Below are positions 34,125-41,622 of a stretch of DNA of 44,767 nt, piece after piece. The DNA is from Candidatus Nitrosopumilus sp. GTDB taxonomy: Archaea > Thermoproteota > Nitrososphaeria > Nitrososphaerales > Nitrosopumilaceae. A model generated the notes under the pieces. The model did not search any database and was not told where the DNA came from. It saw only the letters and a list, made by a program, of their open reading frames with translations. Made by a program: the position numbers and the translations under genes. Where the stretch lies: assembly GCA_029881195.1 (NCBI GenBank), contig JAOUNB010000006.1, positions 1 through 44,767 on the forward strand, in the 5' to 3' direction. Every line of letters begins with the position of its first letter. Position 1 is the stretch's first letter.

Positions 34125-34924
34125 TGATTATTGATTGTCATGTTCATGTAAATCAGTATGAACTCACTCAACATGTTCCGTTATTGGAAGATAGATTGGA
34201 GATGCTCCAAACTGAAATGGTTAGTAACAATGTAGATTATGCAATAATTCTGTCATCTTACAAAACCAATGCTGAAAGACCATCAACTGAACAAATTATT
34301 GAAGGAATAAAAAAATATGACAACCTTGGTGTTGCAGCAGGGTTCACCATAGAGAATCACACTGATGAAGATCTTAGAAATTATAGACATTTGATCAAAG
34401 AAGGTAAAATCAAAGCGTTGAAAATTTACTCCGGCTATGAGCACTATTATCCCTATGACGAAAGATATCAAAAAGTCTATGACACTTGTATTGAATTTGA
34501 CATTCCCGTAATGTTTCATACTGGAGACACATATTCTGAGAAAGGGAAATTGCGATATTCTAGGCCTCTTAATCTGGACGACGTAGCAGTGGACAATCCT
34601 GAACTTAAAATTATAATGTGCCATTTAGGCAATCCGTGGATTCAAGATGCTCAAGAAGTGATCTATAAAAACAAAAATGTCTATGCTGATGTATCTGGTC
34701 TTGTTGTAGGCTCATTTGATCACTTTTTTGAAAAGATGATGAAGGACAAAGTTGCAGAATTGATAAACTATGCTGGAGAACCAAGGTACTTGCTTTATGG
34801 GACTGATTGGCCAATCAGTAGCATGGATTCATATCTCACTTTTGTAGCAAAACTAAACATCAAGAAAGAATTCCGAGATACTTTCATGTACCGGAATGCA
34901 AAAAAGTTATTCAAGATTTCATAA
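34124..34924 (+). CDS. Amidohydrolase (ACMSD-like TIM-barrel metal hydrolase)
   Basis: 266 aa from ATG 34124, sharing one nucleotide with the GNAT stop. Metal ligands: CHVHVNQ near the start (HxH), VMFHTGDT, IIMCHLGNPWIQDAQ, and the final Asp in LLYGTDWPIS. This is the amidohydrolase-2 pattern, hydrolysing C-N bonds or decarboxylating small acids with one metal. With the GNAT partner it may deacylate or acylate the same metabolite (inference). Length is normal. Family sure, substrate unknown. Confidence 0.9.
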   Translation: MIIDCHVHVNQYELTQHVPLLEDRLEMLQTEMVSNNVDYAIILSSYKTNAERPSTEQIIEGIKKYDNLGVAAGFTIENHTDEDLRNYRHLIKEGKIKALKIYSGYEHYYPYDERYQKVYDTCIEFDIPVMFHTGDTYSEKGKLRYSRPLNLDDVAVDNPELKIIMCHLGNPWIQDAQEVIYKNKNVYADVSGLVVGSFDHFFEKMMKDKVAELINYAGEPRYLLYGTDWPISSMDSYLTFVAKLNIKKEFRDTFMYRNAKKLFKIS

Positions 34925-35003
34925 AACGATCGGATCCCAAAAGTCATCTTATAATCATTTTTGTAATCAGAAACACATTTCCAACGGAATTAATTTGGTG
35001 AAT

Positions 35004-35155
35004 GCAGACCCATTTTTTAAAATGAGATAAAACAACTACATATAACAAACTGTCTTATCACAAGTTTACTTGCAAAATGTCATCTATTCTAACTTGTTAA
35101 CCTACACATTTTTGATTTAGTTCAGAATAAAGTCAACTTCCATTTTCTTTAATTA
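35004..35155 (+). repeat. Diverged intergenic repeat, copy A
   Basis: Shares ordered blocks with 39142-39285: GCAGACC then CATTTTT, CTGTCTTATCAC, TTTTGATTTAGTTCAG, AGTCAACT and TTTAATTA. The 60-nt distance between the CTGTCTTATCAC and TTTTGATTTAG blocks is identical in both. The dyad at 35112 is inside it. Confidence 0.55.
35112..35136. promoter_or_regulatory. 25-bp dyad operator candidate, site 2
   Basis: TTGATTT-N11-AAGTCAA. The arms match as reverse complements in 6 of 7 positions. TTTAATTA follows 12 nt later and ATG 35171 follows about 20 nt after that. Confidence 0.55.
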
Positions 35156-35170
35156 CAAAAACCCACTAAT

Positions 35171-35284
35171 ATGCTTGAAGGTAATATGATCGAATTTGCA
35201 TATTTGGCCGACTATCTAATGATTATGTGTAAAGAGAAGATTCAACTCAAAGTTGACAAAATTATCTCAACGGTGATGAAGTGA
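35171..35284 (+). CDS. Possible small protein or leader ORF (37 aa)
   Basis: ATG to TGA, 37 aa (MLEGNMIEFAYLADYLMIMC then a basic tail). It precedes the zinc-ribbon gene by 4 nt. Downstream of the dyad and a TATA-like box at typical spacing for a leaderless mRNA. It might be a real short protein or a leader for translation of the next gene. Weakly supported. Confidence 0.3.
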   Translation: MLEGNMIEFAYLADYLMIMCKEKIQLKVDKIISTVMK

Positions 35285-35288
35285 TAGT

Positions 35289-35456
35289 ATGAGGTGTCCA
35301 AACTGCGGAAACCAGGCAAGCTGGCGAGATCCTGATTGCAACAAGTGCGATTCAAAACTGCATCAAAAAAACTGCAAGACAAAATCTCCAGACTGCAAAT
35401 GCCATGGTATCAACCAGAGTATCTGGGAACAAAAAAAGGCAAAGGCAGTACAGTAA
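35289..35456 (+). CDS. Small Cys-rich zinc-ribbon protein (55 aa)
   Basis: Not in the track. ATG to TAA encodes 55 aa with MRCPNCGNQASWRDPDCNKC and NCKTKSPDCKCHG, seven Cys plus His, so it very likely binds zinc (two sites possible). The end is basic (EQKKAKAVQ). It is richer in GC than its flanks. It follows the dyad site at 35112 and the 37-aa ORF. The same 3' sequence AAAAAAGGCAAAGGCAGTA appears at 30979. Function unknown. Confidence 0.65.
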   Translation: MRCPNCGNQASWRDPDCNKCDSKLHQKNCKTKSPDCKCHGINQSIWEQKKAKAVQ

Positions 35457-35764
35457 TAGTACGCCTATGTCTGGAATGTGTTCGTACTGCATAAAAACTG
35501 GTTAGCAGTAGACAAGAATCAGCAGTTAACCCTCTAGTAAAACAGAGATGACATCAAAACTTTGAGTGATGTACCTGATTTGAGCGTATTTTGTCTCTGC
35601 CCAAATTTATAGGCAAGAGACATGTATCTGCATGTCACAGACGGGAATACAATAAAACCACATTGATTGAATGGGCCTTGTATAGGCTGTCAGCAGTGAC
35701 TGTGACATGAGCTTTTAATAAACAGCACAGAAATTAACAGGTTCCAAGGGGAAACAAACTTGTC
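35457..35764. other. 308-bp spacer without a gene
   Basis: No ORF on either strand is convincing. I saw no tRNA-like T-arm. It separates the rightward zinc-ribbon gene from the convergent leftward 51-aa gene and probably holds both transcript ends. Confidence 0.35.
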
Positions 35765-35920
35765 CTATTCGTCTAGTATCACTAGTGCAGTATACAGTAT
35801 TTTTTCCTGAAAAACGGTGGTTGTTAATTTAACATCTATGACGTTTCTCCGTGCTATTACCTCATTTACAAGCTTGTCCAGTTGGGACAATTCTTCGGTT
35901 TGAACTGTTTCTATTTGCAT
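35765..35920 (-). CDS. Small hypothetical protein downstream of coiled-coil gene
   Basis: Not in the track. ATG 35920 to TAG encodes 51 aa, MQIETVQTEELSQLDKLVNE then TTVFQEKILYTALVILDE. It has no TM segment. It begins 18 nt after the stop of the 445-aa secreted protein, so it is likely the last gene of that operon. It has hydrophobic strands alternating with charges. No family recognised. Confidence 0.55.
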   Translation of the reverse strand: MQIETVQTEELSQLDKLVNEVIARRNVIDVKLTTTVFQEKILYTALVILDE

Positions 35921-35938
35921 GTATGTTTTGATACAGTG

Positions 35939-37276
35939 TCAATCATATATTTGATTTAGGATCCTAAAGAGATCCAATTTCAGCTCATTGATTGTGTTGC
36001 GTGTATGGATTATTTCCGCAGATATTTTGCCAACTATCTCATCATAGTTTTCTGATTTTGGCTGTTCATGGACTATCTTACTTAACTTTCTCTTGTTTTC
36101 CAGAATGTGGTTTTGCAGTTCTGAAATTTCCCTTTCAATTTCTGACACTAGTCCTGATTTTTCGGCAGAATCGGCCAGGGATATCTGAATGGATGCAGGA
36201 TCAGATGCTGCAATCTTTGCCCCCGTTACCTGGCATGAGTTCGGTGCAATCTTGTCTGAAAGTTTTACCCTTATAATCTCCTGGTCTGACTTTATCTCTG
36301 CAACTGGAATTCGTAGAATTTGGCTTGCGGTGCATACCTGAAATGCCACATCATACTTGCCTGCCTTTGATACAGTTTCAGATATAGAGATAATGTCTGC
36401 AAGTATGCCCTTGATAGGATTTCCCAAGAAGGACTTTGGCATCTCAAATGGCAGTTTGCTTGGCTTTTGCGCATCAACATGCAATGCAAACAGGTATCTG
36501 TTCATCTCTTCCCTTGCGTCATTGAGATTCGCTCGAAGATTGATGATTTTTTCAGATCTCACTTCCGGACTGAGGTTGTTTTCAACATCACTTGCAAATC
36601 CTCTTAGTTCTATGCGAATCTTTTCTTGCAATTCTTTGATGGTATCTTCCATGGCAGTAATTTTTTCTGTAACTGTTCCGTCATTTGTGAAAAATGCAGA
36701 TATTGACTTTGGCTCCTCTGCATTAATGATTGCAGAGTTTGTCTCACATGAGTTAGCCGTCATTTTTTGAGATATCTTAACATACTTTACCTGAGAGTCA
36801 GACACTATTGCGATTTCTGGTGCCATTATTGTTTCTGGTCCCGCACATGCCTCAAAAATATAATAATATGACATAATTTTTGACTGGGATGCTGTCTTTT
36901 CTTTTGCAGGAATTACATCCACTTTTTTGACAGTTCCGACGTTTTGTCTGTTTACGTTGTTTTGCTCAAATACCTGAAGTTTTTTGATGTCTATTTTTTT
37001 TGCCCAACCCTGTTCTGACATTTTTTTTGCAGAATCAGGCTTTACACATGCGGCATCACCTGTATTTTGTTTGTATACCTTGAACATGCCTTGTTTGCAA
37101 AATACTTCATTTGGTGACAGTCCATATTTCTGCTGTTTCTTTGGTGTTGCAACGTCTGCAAATGATTGTGATGTAACAGCACTTGAAATTAAAATTATTC
37201 CAAACAAAACAGATGAAATTTTCAACAAACTCGTAGCATCAGATTGCAATGATATACTTGTTTTGTTGTGAAACAT
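35939..37276 (-). CDS. Secreted coiled-coil protein with GWA module and duplicated Cys domain
   Basis: 445 aa. A signal or anchor helix (about 18-40, ISSVLFGIILISSAVTSQSF) is followed by the C-x16-C-V-K-x10-GWA module (about 60-91). Then come two similar units (about 133-225 and 308-400), each a beta-rich part with two Cys (CAGPETIMAPEIAIV / CTASQILRIPVAEI and NSCETNSAII / NSCQVTGAKI) followed by a coiled coil (IKELQEKI / EISELQNHI). An internal duplication is therefore visible. It is probably an extracellular structural or binding protein. A 235-aa ORF encoding a TM coiled-coil protein lies just upstream, so they may form a complex. Confidence 0.7.
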   Translation of the reverse strand: MFHNKTSISLQSDATSLLKISSVLFGIILISSAVTSQSFADVATPKKQQKYGLSPNEVFCKQGMFKVYKQNTGDAACVKPDSAKKMSEQGWAKKIDIKKLQVFEQNNVNRQNVGTVKKVDVIPAKEKTASQSKIMSYYYIFEACAGPETIMAPEIAIVSDSQVKYVKISQKMTANSCETNSAIINAEEPKSISAFFTNDGTVTEKITAMEDTIKELQEKIRIELRGFASDVENNLSPEVRSEKIINLRANLNDAREEMNRYLFALHVDAQKPSKLPFEMPKSFLGNPIKGILADIISISETVSKAGKYDVAFQVCTASQILRIPVAEIKSDQEIIRVKLSDKIAPNSCQVTGAKIAASDPASIQISLADSAEKSGLVSEIEREISELQNHILENKRKLSKIVHEQPKSENYDEIVGKISAEIIHTRNTINELKLDLFRILNQIYD

Positions 37277-37313
37277 ACTATAAAAATATGATGAAAAAAT
37301 AAGAGCAGTCAGA

Positions 37314-37964
37314 CTAACTGCTCTTCAATGCAATCAGGGTTTTGATTCCTGATTGTGCAGACTTTATCTGGGATTCAAGAAGTTGGGCCTTTTCAGTCAG
37401 GTTTTGTATCTTGACATCGTCATAGCCTATATTTTTGTACTGGCTTATCTTCTGATTGACCTGTGCCAGACTGTTATTCAGGTCATGCACCTTTGCGTTA
37501 AACGATGATACAAGAGAGTCAATGTTGTCTTGTGAGAACAAGGTTACCTTTATGCTATCTAATTCTGTTAGAACCTTTGTACCATATTGGACACAGTCTC
37601 TGTATTTCACGCTATCCGGATCAATTGGTACTGGCACTGCATCAAGATCTGAGATTACAAGTGCACCTGTTGATTCTTTGCTATACTTGTTGAGGCAATA
37701 GTCAAATGTGACACTAGATGTATTTTGTTTGAGATCAATGACCTTGATGTCACGTATTCTGTTCCTGTCAATCTCGTCCTGTGAATACGCAAATGCATAC
37801 TGTATTAAGACCATTGCAACAATTATTGCAATCACAACAAGACCCAAAGCAAAGTTTGCAGATGTCACAAACCTGTAAGTCGGCAACACTATCTTTGACT
37901 TTACTTGCTCTGTGTTGTGAGGAATTGCCTTGTCAATATCTCTTATGATTTTATAAACTGTCAT
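37314..37964 (-). CDS. Membrane-anchored extracytoplasmic coiled-coil protein
   Basis: 216 aa from ATG 37964, because a strong GGAGGTGA ribosome binding site lies just before it; the track start adds 19 residues. A basic cytoplasmic head (about 1-34) is followed by one TM helix (NFALGLVVIAIIVAMVLIQY), and the rest is outside: a domain with two Cys (DYCLNKYS and YRDCVQYG) and a C-terminal coiled coil (SLAQVNQKISQYKNI, LTEKAQLLESQIKS). It lies 37 nt upstream of the secreted 445-aa gene, so co-expressed. No family recognised. Confidence 0.7.
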   Translation of the reverse strand: MTVYKIIRDIDKAIPHNTEQVKSKIVLPTYRFVTSANFALGLVVIAIIVAMVLIQYAFAYSQDEIDRNRIRDIKVIDLKQNTSSVTFDYCLNKYSKESTGALVISDLDAVPVPIDPDSVKYRDCVQYGTKVLTELDSIKVTLFSQDNIDSLVSSFNAKVHDLNNSLAQVNQKISQYKNIGYDDVKIQNLTEKAQLLESQIKSAQSGIKTLIALKSS

Positions 37965-38125
37965 TTTTTGTTCACCTCCAAAGGAACATGTAGAAAACAG
38001 ATGATAACCAAACATGAACAATTAGTCTCATTTATGAGACTAATTATCATCTGCTTTCATTTTTGTGTTGTAGATTTTTACCTCAGGGTATTAATGTGCA
38101 ATCTTGTTTATTAGACATATACAAG

Positions 38126-38150
38126 TTGATTTAATTCAAAACGAAATCAT
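38126..38150. promoter_or_regulatory. 25-bp dyad operator candidate, site 3
   Basis: TTGATTT-N11-AAATCAT. The arms match in 6 of 7 positions. It lies 52 nt before the ATG of the 38203 zinc-ribbon gene, with a TATA-like CTTAATTTT about 12 nt after it. Confidence 0.5.
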
Positions 38151-38202
38151 TTCTGTCAATCCTTAATTTTCAATATGCGATAAAACAGGCAAAGGTGAAA
38201 AA

Positions 38203-38412
38203 ATGAATATTTATGATTCAAAGACAATTTTCTGCAGAAACTGCGGCAAGTCAATTGGTGAGATTGATTATGACGCAGAGGTAATGCTTCCCCAATGCGG
38301 CCAGTGCATAAATCCAATGCCTGAAGGGGACAACATTGCATACACTGCAAGTTATTTCAAGAATAACCCTCCTCTGAAAAAATCAAAAATGGTTGAACCA
38401 CCAAGACATTAA
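38203..38412 (+). CDS. Zinc-ribbon protein (69 aa)
   Basis: 69 aa with FCRNCGKSIGEIDYDAEVML and PQCGQCINPM, a CxxC-x20ish-CxxC zinc ribbon at the start, followed by a flexible Pro/Lys-rich tail (NNPPLKKSKMVEPPRH). AGGTGA lies about 6 nt before the ATG as a ribosome binding site. The dyad site at 38126 is upstream. It may bind RNA, DNA or a protein complex. Convergent with another small zinc-ribbon gene that ends 24 nt downstream. Confidence 0.85.
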   Translation: MNIYDSKTIFCRNCGKSIGEIDYDAEVMLPQCGQCINPMPEGDNIAYTASYFKNNPPLKKSKMVEPPRH

Positions 38413-38436
38413 GATCTTTAGGCTTGAGATTTAGTA

Positions 38437-38607
38437 TTAATCCAACTCGTCCAGATACACTTCTTCGTTTTCTGAAGGGCCAATTTCAATTTGCTCAAAA
38501 CTGGTGCTATTGCACTGTGGACATTCTGTGATTATTGTGACTCCTGCTTTTTTGGAGAATACGTTACCGCAAGACTTGCAGACTCTCAATTCATCTATTG
38601 TCGCCAT
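38437..38607 (-). CDS. Small zinc-ribbon protein (56 aa)
   Basis: Not in the track. ATG 38607 to TAA encodes 56 aa with RVCKSCGNVFSKKAGVTIIT and ECPQCNS, two CxxC knuckles, then an acidic tail (ENEEVYLDELD). It resembles the small zinc ribbons of archaeal transcription or ribosome-associated factors. Convergent with the 38203 zinc-ribbon gene. The second copy of the 87-nt repeat lies about 155 nt upstream in antisense direction. Function unknown. Confidence 0.7.
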   Translation of the reverse strand: MATIDELRVCKSCGNVFSKKAGVTIITECPQCNSTSFEQIEIGPSENEEVYLDELD

Positions 38608-38734
38608 GAGAGAACAAGTGTATGATCCTTATTTTACGTATTGCAAAAATCCAACTTTGGTAAATCATAATCTGAATTTAATTTTCTTTTACAAAATACT
38701 AATTTATAAAAAAACAAAAGATGAATTCGCCAGA

Positions 38735-38741
38735 TTTAAAT
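38735..38741 (+). promoter_or_regulatory. TATA-like box for the 87-nt RNA, copy 2
   Basis: TTTAAAT is centred 27 nt before the conserved GCCGT, almost the same distance as in copy 1. Confidence 0.45.
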
Positions 38742-38763
38742 CCATGGAATCATATGCTGCTTT

Positions 38764-38850
38764 TGCCGTTACAAGGTTTGAAGGTAAAACCTAGTTGGGA
38801 AACCATACGGAAAGAAAAACCTTCAATCGATATATCGTAAAGGGATTTTT
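38764..38850 (+). ncRNA. Structured small RNA candidate, copy 2
   Basis: Same 87-nt element as at 20237-20323. In this copy the loop TTGAAGGT of the first hairpin and a downstream ACCTTCAA pair over 8 nt without mismatch, so a pseudoknot or alternative fold is possible. CCGT/ACGG and TGG-GAAA-CCA pairings are kept. It ends in a run of five T. The nearest plus-strand gene starts about 470 nt downstream. Confidence 0.6.
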
Positions 38851-39141
38851 CTCAATTCGTGATGTGTTTTTAATCTCAATTCACATGTGAGTCTTTTGAT
38901 TTAATTATATACCAACTGATACATAGATAGTACGTATCAAACATGTTACCATATAACTACACTTCAAAATCAAAGAAATAACATTACAAAAAAGATACTT
39001 CGCTGAAAAGTTCTTTGCGAGTTATCTTGAGGACTAGCCTATACAGAAATTTCATGCATGCACAATCATACATTCTATGGATTACATAACGTCTGCATCA
39101 GTATGTCACTGCCAACATCCTAAAAAGTGAATTCAAATGAA

Positions 39142-39285
39142 GGCAGACCTGCATTTTTCATGAGAGTTTACAGTGCAGCTGTCTTATCACGAACTCACTT
39201 AGTATACATTATGAATAGTGATTCTTAAACAAATATGCTTTTGATTTAGTTCAGTGTTGAGTCAACTCATCATTTGTTTAATTAT
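39142..39285 (+). repeat. Diverged intergenic repeat, copy B
   Basis: Partner of 35004-35155, with the same ordered blocks and an identical 60-nt distance between the CTGTCTTATCAC and TTTTGATTTAG blocks. It holds dyad site 4 and a TTTAATTA box in front of a small membrane protein gene. Confidence 0.55.
39241..39265. promoter_or_regulatory. 25-bp dyad operator candidate, site 4
   Basis: TTGATTT-N11-GAGTCAA. TTTAATTA follows after 12 nt, exactly as at site 2. ATG 39319 lies 53 nt downstream. Confidence 0.55.
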
Positions 39286-39318
39286 TTGATTATACTGAAT
39301 AGTCCCGAGGTGAAAGAT

Positions 39319-39459
39319 ATGCAAACTCAGAAAATCAGCACACTAGATAAAATGGTACATGCCCCATTCAGAAAAGTCATTAAATTTGATCTTATTTGTA
39401 TGGGAATAGGTGTTGTAATGGGTATGGGTATTGGTGCCTTTATTGCAACCAATATTTAA
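39319..39459 (+). CDS. Small single-TM membrane protein (46 aa)
   Basis: 46 aa from ATG 39319, preceded by GAGGTGA at good spacing; the track start 39274 is less likely. A basic head (MQTQKISTLDKMVHAPFRKVI) is followed by one Gly-rich TM helix (GIGVVMGMGIGAFIATNI). No family recognised. It is downstream of dyad site 4 and repeat copy B. It may be a small regulator or subunit of a membrane complex (inference). Confidence 0.65.
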   Translation: MQTQKISTLDKMVHAPFRKVIKFDLICMGIGVVMGMGIGAFIATNI

Positions 39460-39523
39460 TTTTCTCAATACAGGGAATGATACAGACAATGCGTCCGTAT
39501 CTTTCTAGTTTTCTTTAATTTTG

Positions 39524-40036
39524 TTAGTCTTGCATGATTTTGGGTAACTTGTCATCAGGGTTTTTCTGTATGCCGTATTTCTTACAAAACTCAAAATTGT
39601 TTGGCCAGTTTGCTTTTGCAATCTTTCCATAGTCATCTCTTATCATTTTGTCATACCAATCAATAATGATAAAGCCGTATCCAAAGAAACGCCGCAAGTA
39701 AATTCCTATCTCTGTTGGGATTTTATCCTTTAACGTAAGAAATGCGATTGCATCAAGAGTGTTAAGATAATCATTTGCATATCTTTCACAATCTTCTGTT
39801 GTTTACAAAACTGTATTCTTTTCTAATCTTTTGGTCAGATCCTCATGAAATGATCTTAATAGTTGAGCATAAGTAGCCTTTGTATTTTCTTTGGTAGTTT
39901 CCCAAGTAATCCATAAAGTAATTGCAAAAATAGTCATAGTTACAGAACTGATCATTACTGCCAAAACTGGAATATCTATTGGCAGTTGAGATAGCTGAAG
40001 ATGGATATTATCTAGGATAGAATTCATGATTATCAC
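39524..40036 (-). pseudogene. Membrane-anchored protein gene split by an in-frame stop
   Basis: One frame reads through 171 codons. The first 77 residues (one TM helix, VMISSVTMTIFAITLWITW, then a Glu/Lys helix) end in KRLEKNTVL at a TAA (39803-39805). The same frame continues at once with TTEDCERYANDYLNTLDAIA and runs to a normal stop at 39524. Coding-like composition on both sides suggests a single ancestral gene with one nonsense change. It might alternatively be a real short protein followed by a remnant. Confidence 0.65.
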
Positions 40037-40064
40037 TAAATTTAAACATATTATTATGATTCTG

Positions 40065-41012
40065 TTATTGCCTATATAGCAAAAATATCACATATCCAAT
40101 GTATCCTGTAATTAGAAGTATTCCTTCTTTTCTAGATATGATAAAACCACTACGCATTATTGGAATTAATACAAGACTGAATGCAAGCATGATTCCAACA
40201 TCAACTAGTACTTTCTCACTTACTGTAATTCCTGAAATCAATGAGGATATTCCAAGTATCGCCATGATGTTAAAGATGTTGCTGCCCACAATGTTTCCAA
40301 CACTAAGATCTGCATGGCCCTTTCTTGCAGCAACTACTGACGTTATTAATTCTGGAAGGGAAGTTCCTATTGCAACTACGGTCAATCCCATGAATAGTTC
40401 TGATATTCCAAAGCTTGTTCCGATGATTACTGCATTGTCTACTGTAAGGAATGAACCGCCAGTTAACAGTAAAAAACCGGCAATGATAAACACGGTAGAT
40501 TTTAAAAAGATATTTTTCTGTAATGTTTTAGAGATCGGAACTTCTTCAATGTCTGTATCTTTTTTTGAACTACGATAACTGTACCATGAAAAAACAATAA
40601 TTCCGGCAACAAGTAATGTCCCATCAACCAAGTCAATTTTCCCATCAAATATTATTGCCAACAAAAGAAATGAAATTCCAATCATTATAGGAACCTCTTT
40701 TCTTATTGCAGATTTTGAAACTATGATTGGACTGATTATTGCAGAAAGTCCCAGGATTGCACCGATATTGACAATATTACTACCTACCACATTTCCTAAT
40801 GCCACGTCTGATAGGCCTTGCATCGCCGATGAAACACTTACTGCCAATTCTGGTGCCGATGTACCAAAAGCAACAACAGTAAGGCCAATTACTAACTGAC
40901 TTACACCTAGTTTGTTGGATATTGCAATGGAGCCTTTGACTAACCATTCAGCCCCAAAATACAACATGGTTAATCCTGTACCTACAAGCAAAAAGTTGAA
41001 AATTATCTCCAT
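40065..41012 (-). CDS. Ca2+/Na+ (CaCA) antiporter, YrbG type
   Basis: 315 aa with about ten TM helices and two inverted alpha repeats. First repeat: GTSAPELAVSVSSA with GNVVGSNIVNIGAILG. Second repeat: GTSLPELITSVVAA with GNIVGSNIFNIMAILG. These GTS-PE and GN-VGSN motifs hold the Ca2+/Na+ ions. A cytoplasmic loop (about 140-160, SSKKDTDIEEVPISK) links the halves. It exports Ca2+ for Na+ or H+. It follows the split gene by 28 nt on the same strand and may have been co-transcribed with it. Family very sure. Confidence 0.94.
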   Translation of the reverse strand: MEIIFNFLLVGTGLTMLYFGAEWLVKGSIAISNKLGVSQLVIGLTVVAFGTSAPELAVSVSSAMQGLSDVALGNVVGSNIVNIGAILGLSAIISPIIVSKSAIRKEVPIMIGISFLLLAIIFDGKIDLVDGTLLVAGIIVFSWYSYRSSKKDTDIEEVPISKTLQKNIFLKSTVFIIAGFLLLTGGSFLTVDNAVIIGTSFGISELFMGLTVVAIGTSLPELITSVVAARKGHADLSVGNIVGSNIFNIMAILGISSLISGITVSEKVLVDVGIMLAFSLVLIPIMRSGFIISRKEGILLITGYIGYVIFLLYRQ

Positions 41013-41053
41013 AAGAAGTACCCTGATATAATGTTCTGTTACGGTTTTTGATT

Positions 41054-41446
41054 ATGAACGTAATGCTTTCTCCACCATTTAAGAAAGGACTGAGTTTTGT
41101 CAATTTTTCATTAATTTTGGTGTTTGTTTTTGGACTGGTCAACATTGAGCATTCTTTATTGGGAATTTCTGAACCTCTCATAGCGATTACGGATGAAACG
41201 ATATTCATATTTGACATTATTTTTTGGATTATAGTTTGTCTCTTGACACTGGAATTAGTAATTGCGTATCTCAAAATTCGAAATACTAAAACTTTTTTGA
41301 AGAAGTACTGGCTTGAAATAATCCTGCTAGTCCTTATGCCTATTTTTGTCGGATTTAAAATACTAAAAGTTAGTTTGAAGATTATAAAACAAGCCAAGAT
41401 AGGAAAAACAGTGTTTAAACTATTTCAGAAAATAAAAAAGGCGTAA
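41054..41446 (+). CDS. Voltage-sensor-like four-helix membrane protein
   Basis: 130 aa from ATG 41054 (track start is a TTG two codons earlier; ATG 41063 also possible). Hydrophobic helices at about 14-32, 45-68, 82-100 and a fourth with Lys in a 3-4 residue rhythm (KILKVSLKIIKQAKIGK). Helix 2 holds an acidic LELVIAYLK and helix 3 YWLEIILLVL, as in S2 and S3 of voltage sensors. No pore helix or filter is present. It could be a stand-alone voltage or pH sensor (inference). Divergent from the Ca2+ antiporter, so the pair may share control. Confidence 0.6.
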   Translation: MNVMLSPPFKKGLSFVNFSLILVFVFGLVNIEHSLLGISEPLIAITDETIFIFDIIFWIIVCLLTLELVIAYLKIRNTKTFLKKYWLEIILLVLMPIFVGFKILKVSLKIIKQAKIGKTVFKLFQKIKKA

Positions 41447-41622
41447 AAACACAAAACATCCTTTTCCCCGATATATTGTCAGGGTTAATTAGAAAAAATA
41501 CTTTTAATCTTAGAATTTTGAGATAATAACTCCACATTTCAAAGCATTAAGATTTAATTTCAAATAGATTCCAATCTAAAACACTACAGAATGTTTTTAA
41601 TTGTAATTAAAACACCACAATT

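Larger units (their letters stand above)
38608..39318. other. 711-bp region with RNA copy 2 and repeat copy B
   Basis: No convincing ORF. It holds the second 87-nt structured element (38764-38850), repeat copy B (39142-39285) and dyad site 4. A TGATAC/GTATCA inverted repeat lies near 38920-38940. Confidence 0.5.

Noticed and set aside
35457-35764. Search for a tRNA in this gene-free spacer
   Set aside because: No T-arm-like TTCGA or TTCAA with flanking stems and no plausible acceptor pairing.
38504-38794. 96-aa plus-strand ORF ending in AVTRFEGKT
   Set aside because: Antisense to the small zinc-ribbon gene; its end, shared with the 19887 ORF, is just translation of the 87-nt repeat.
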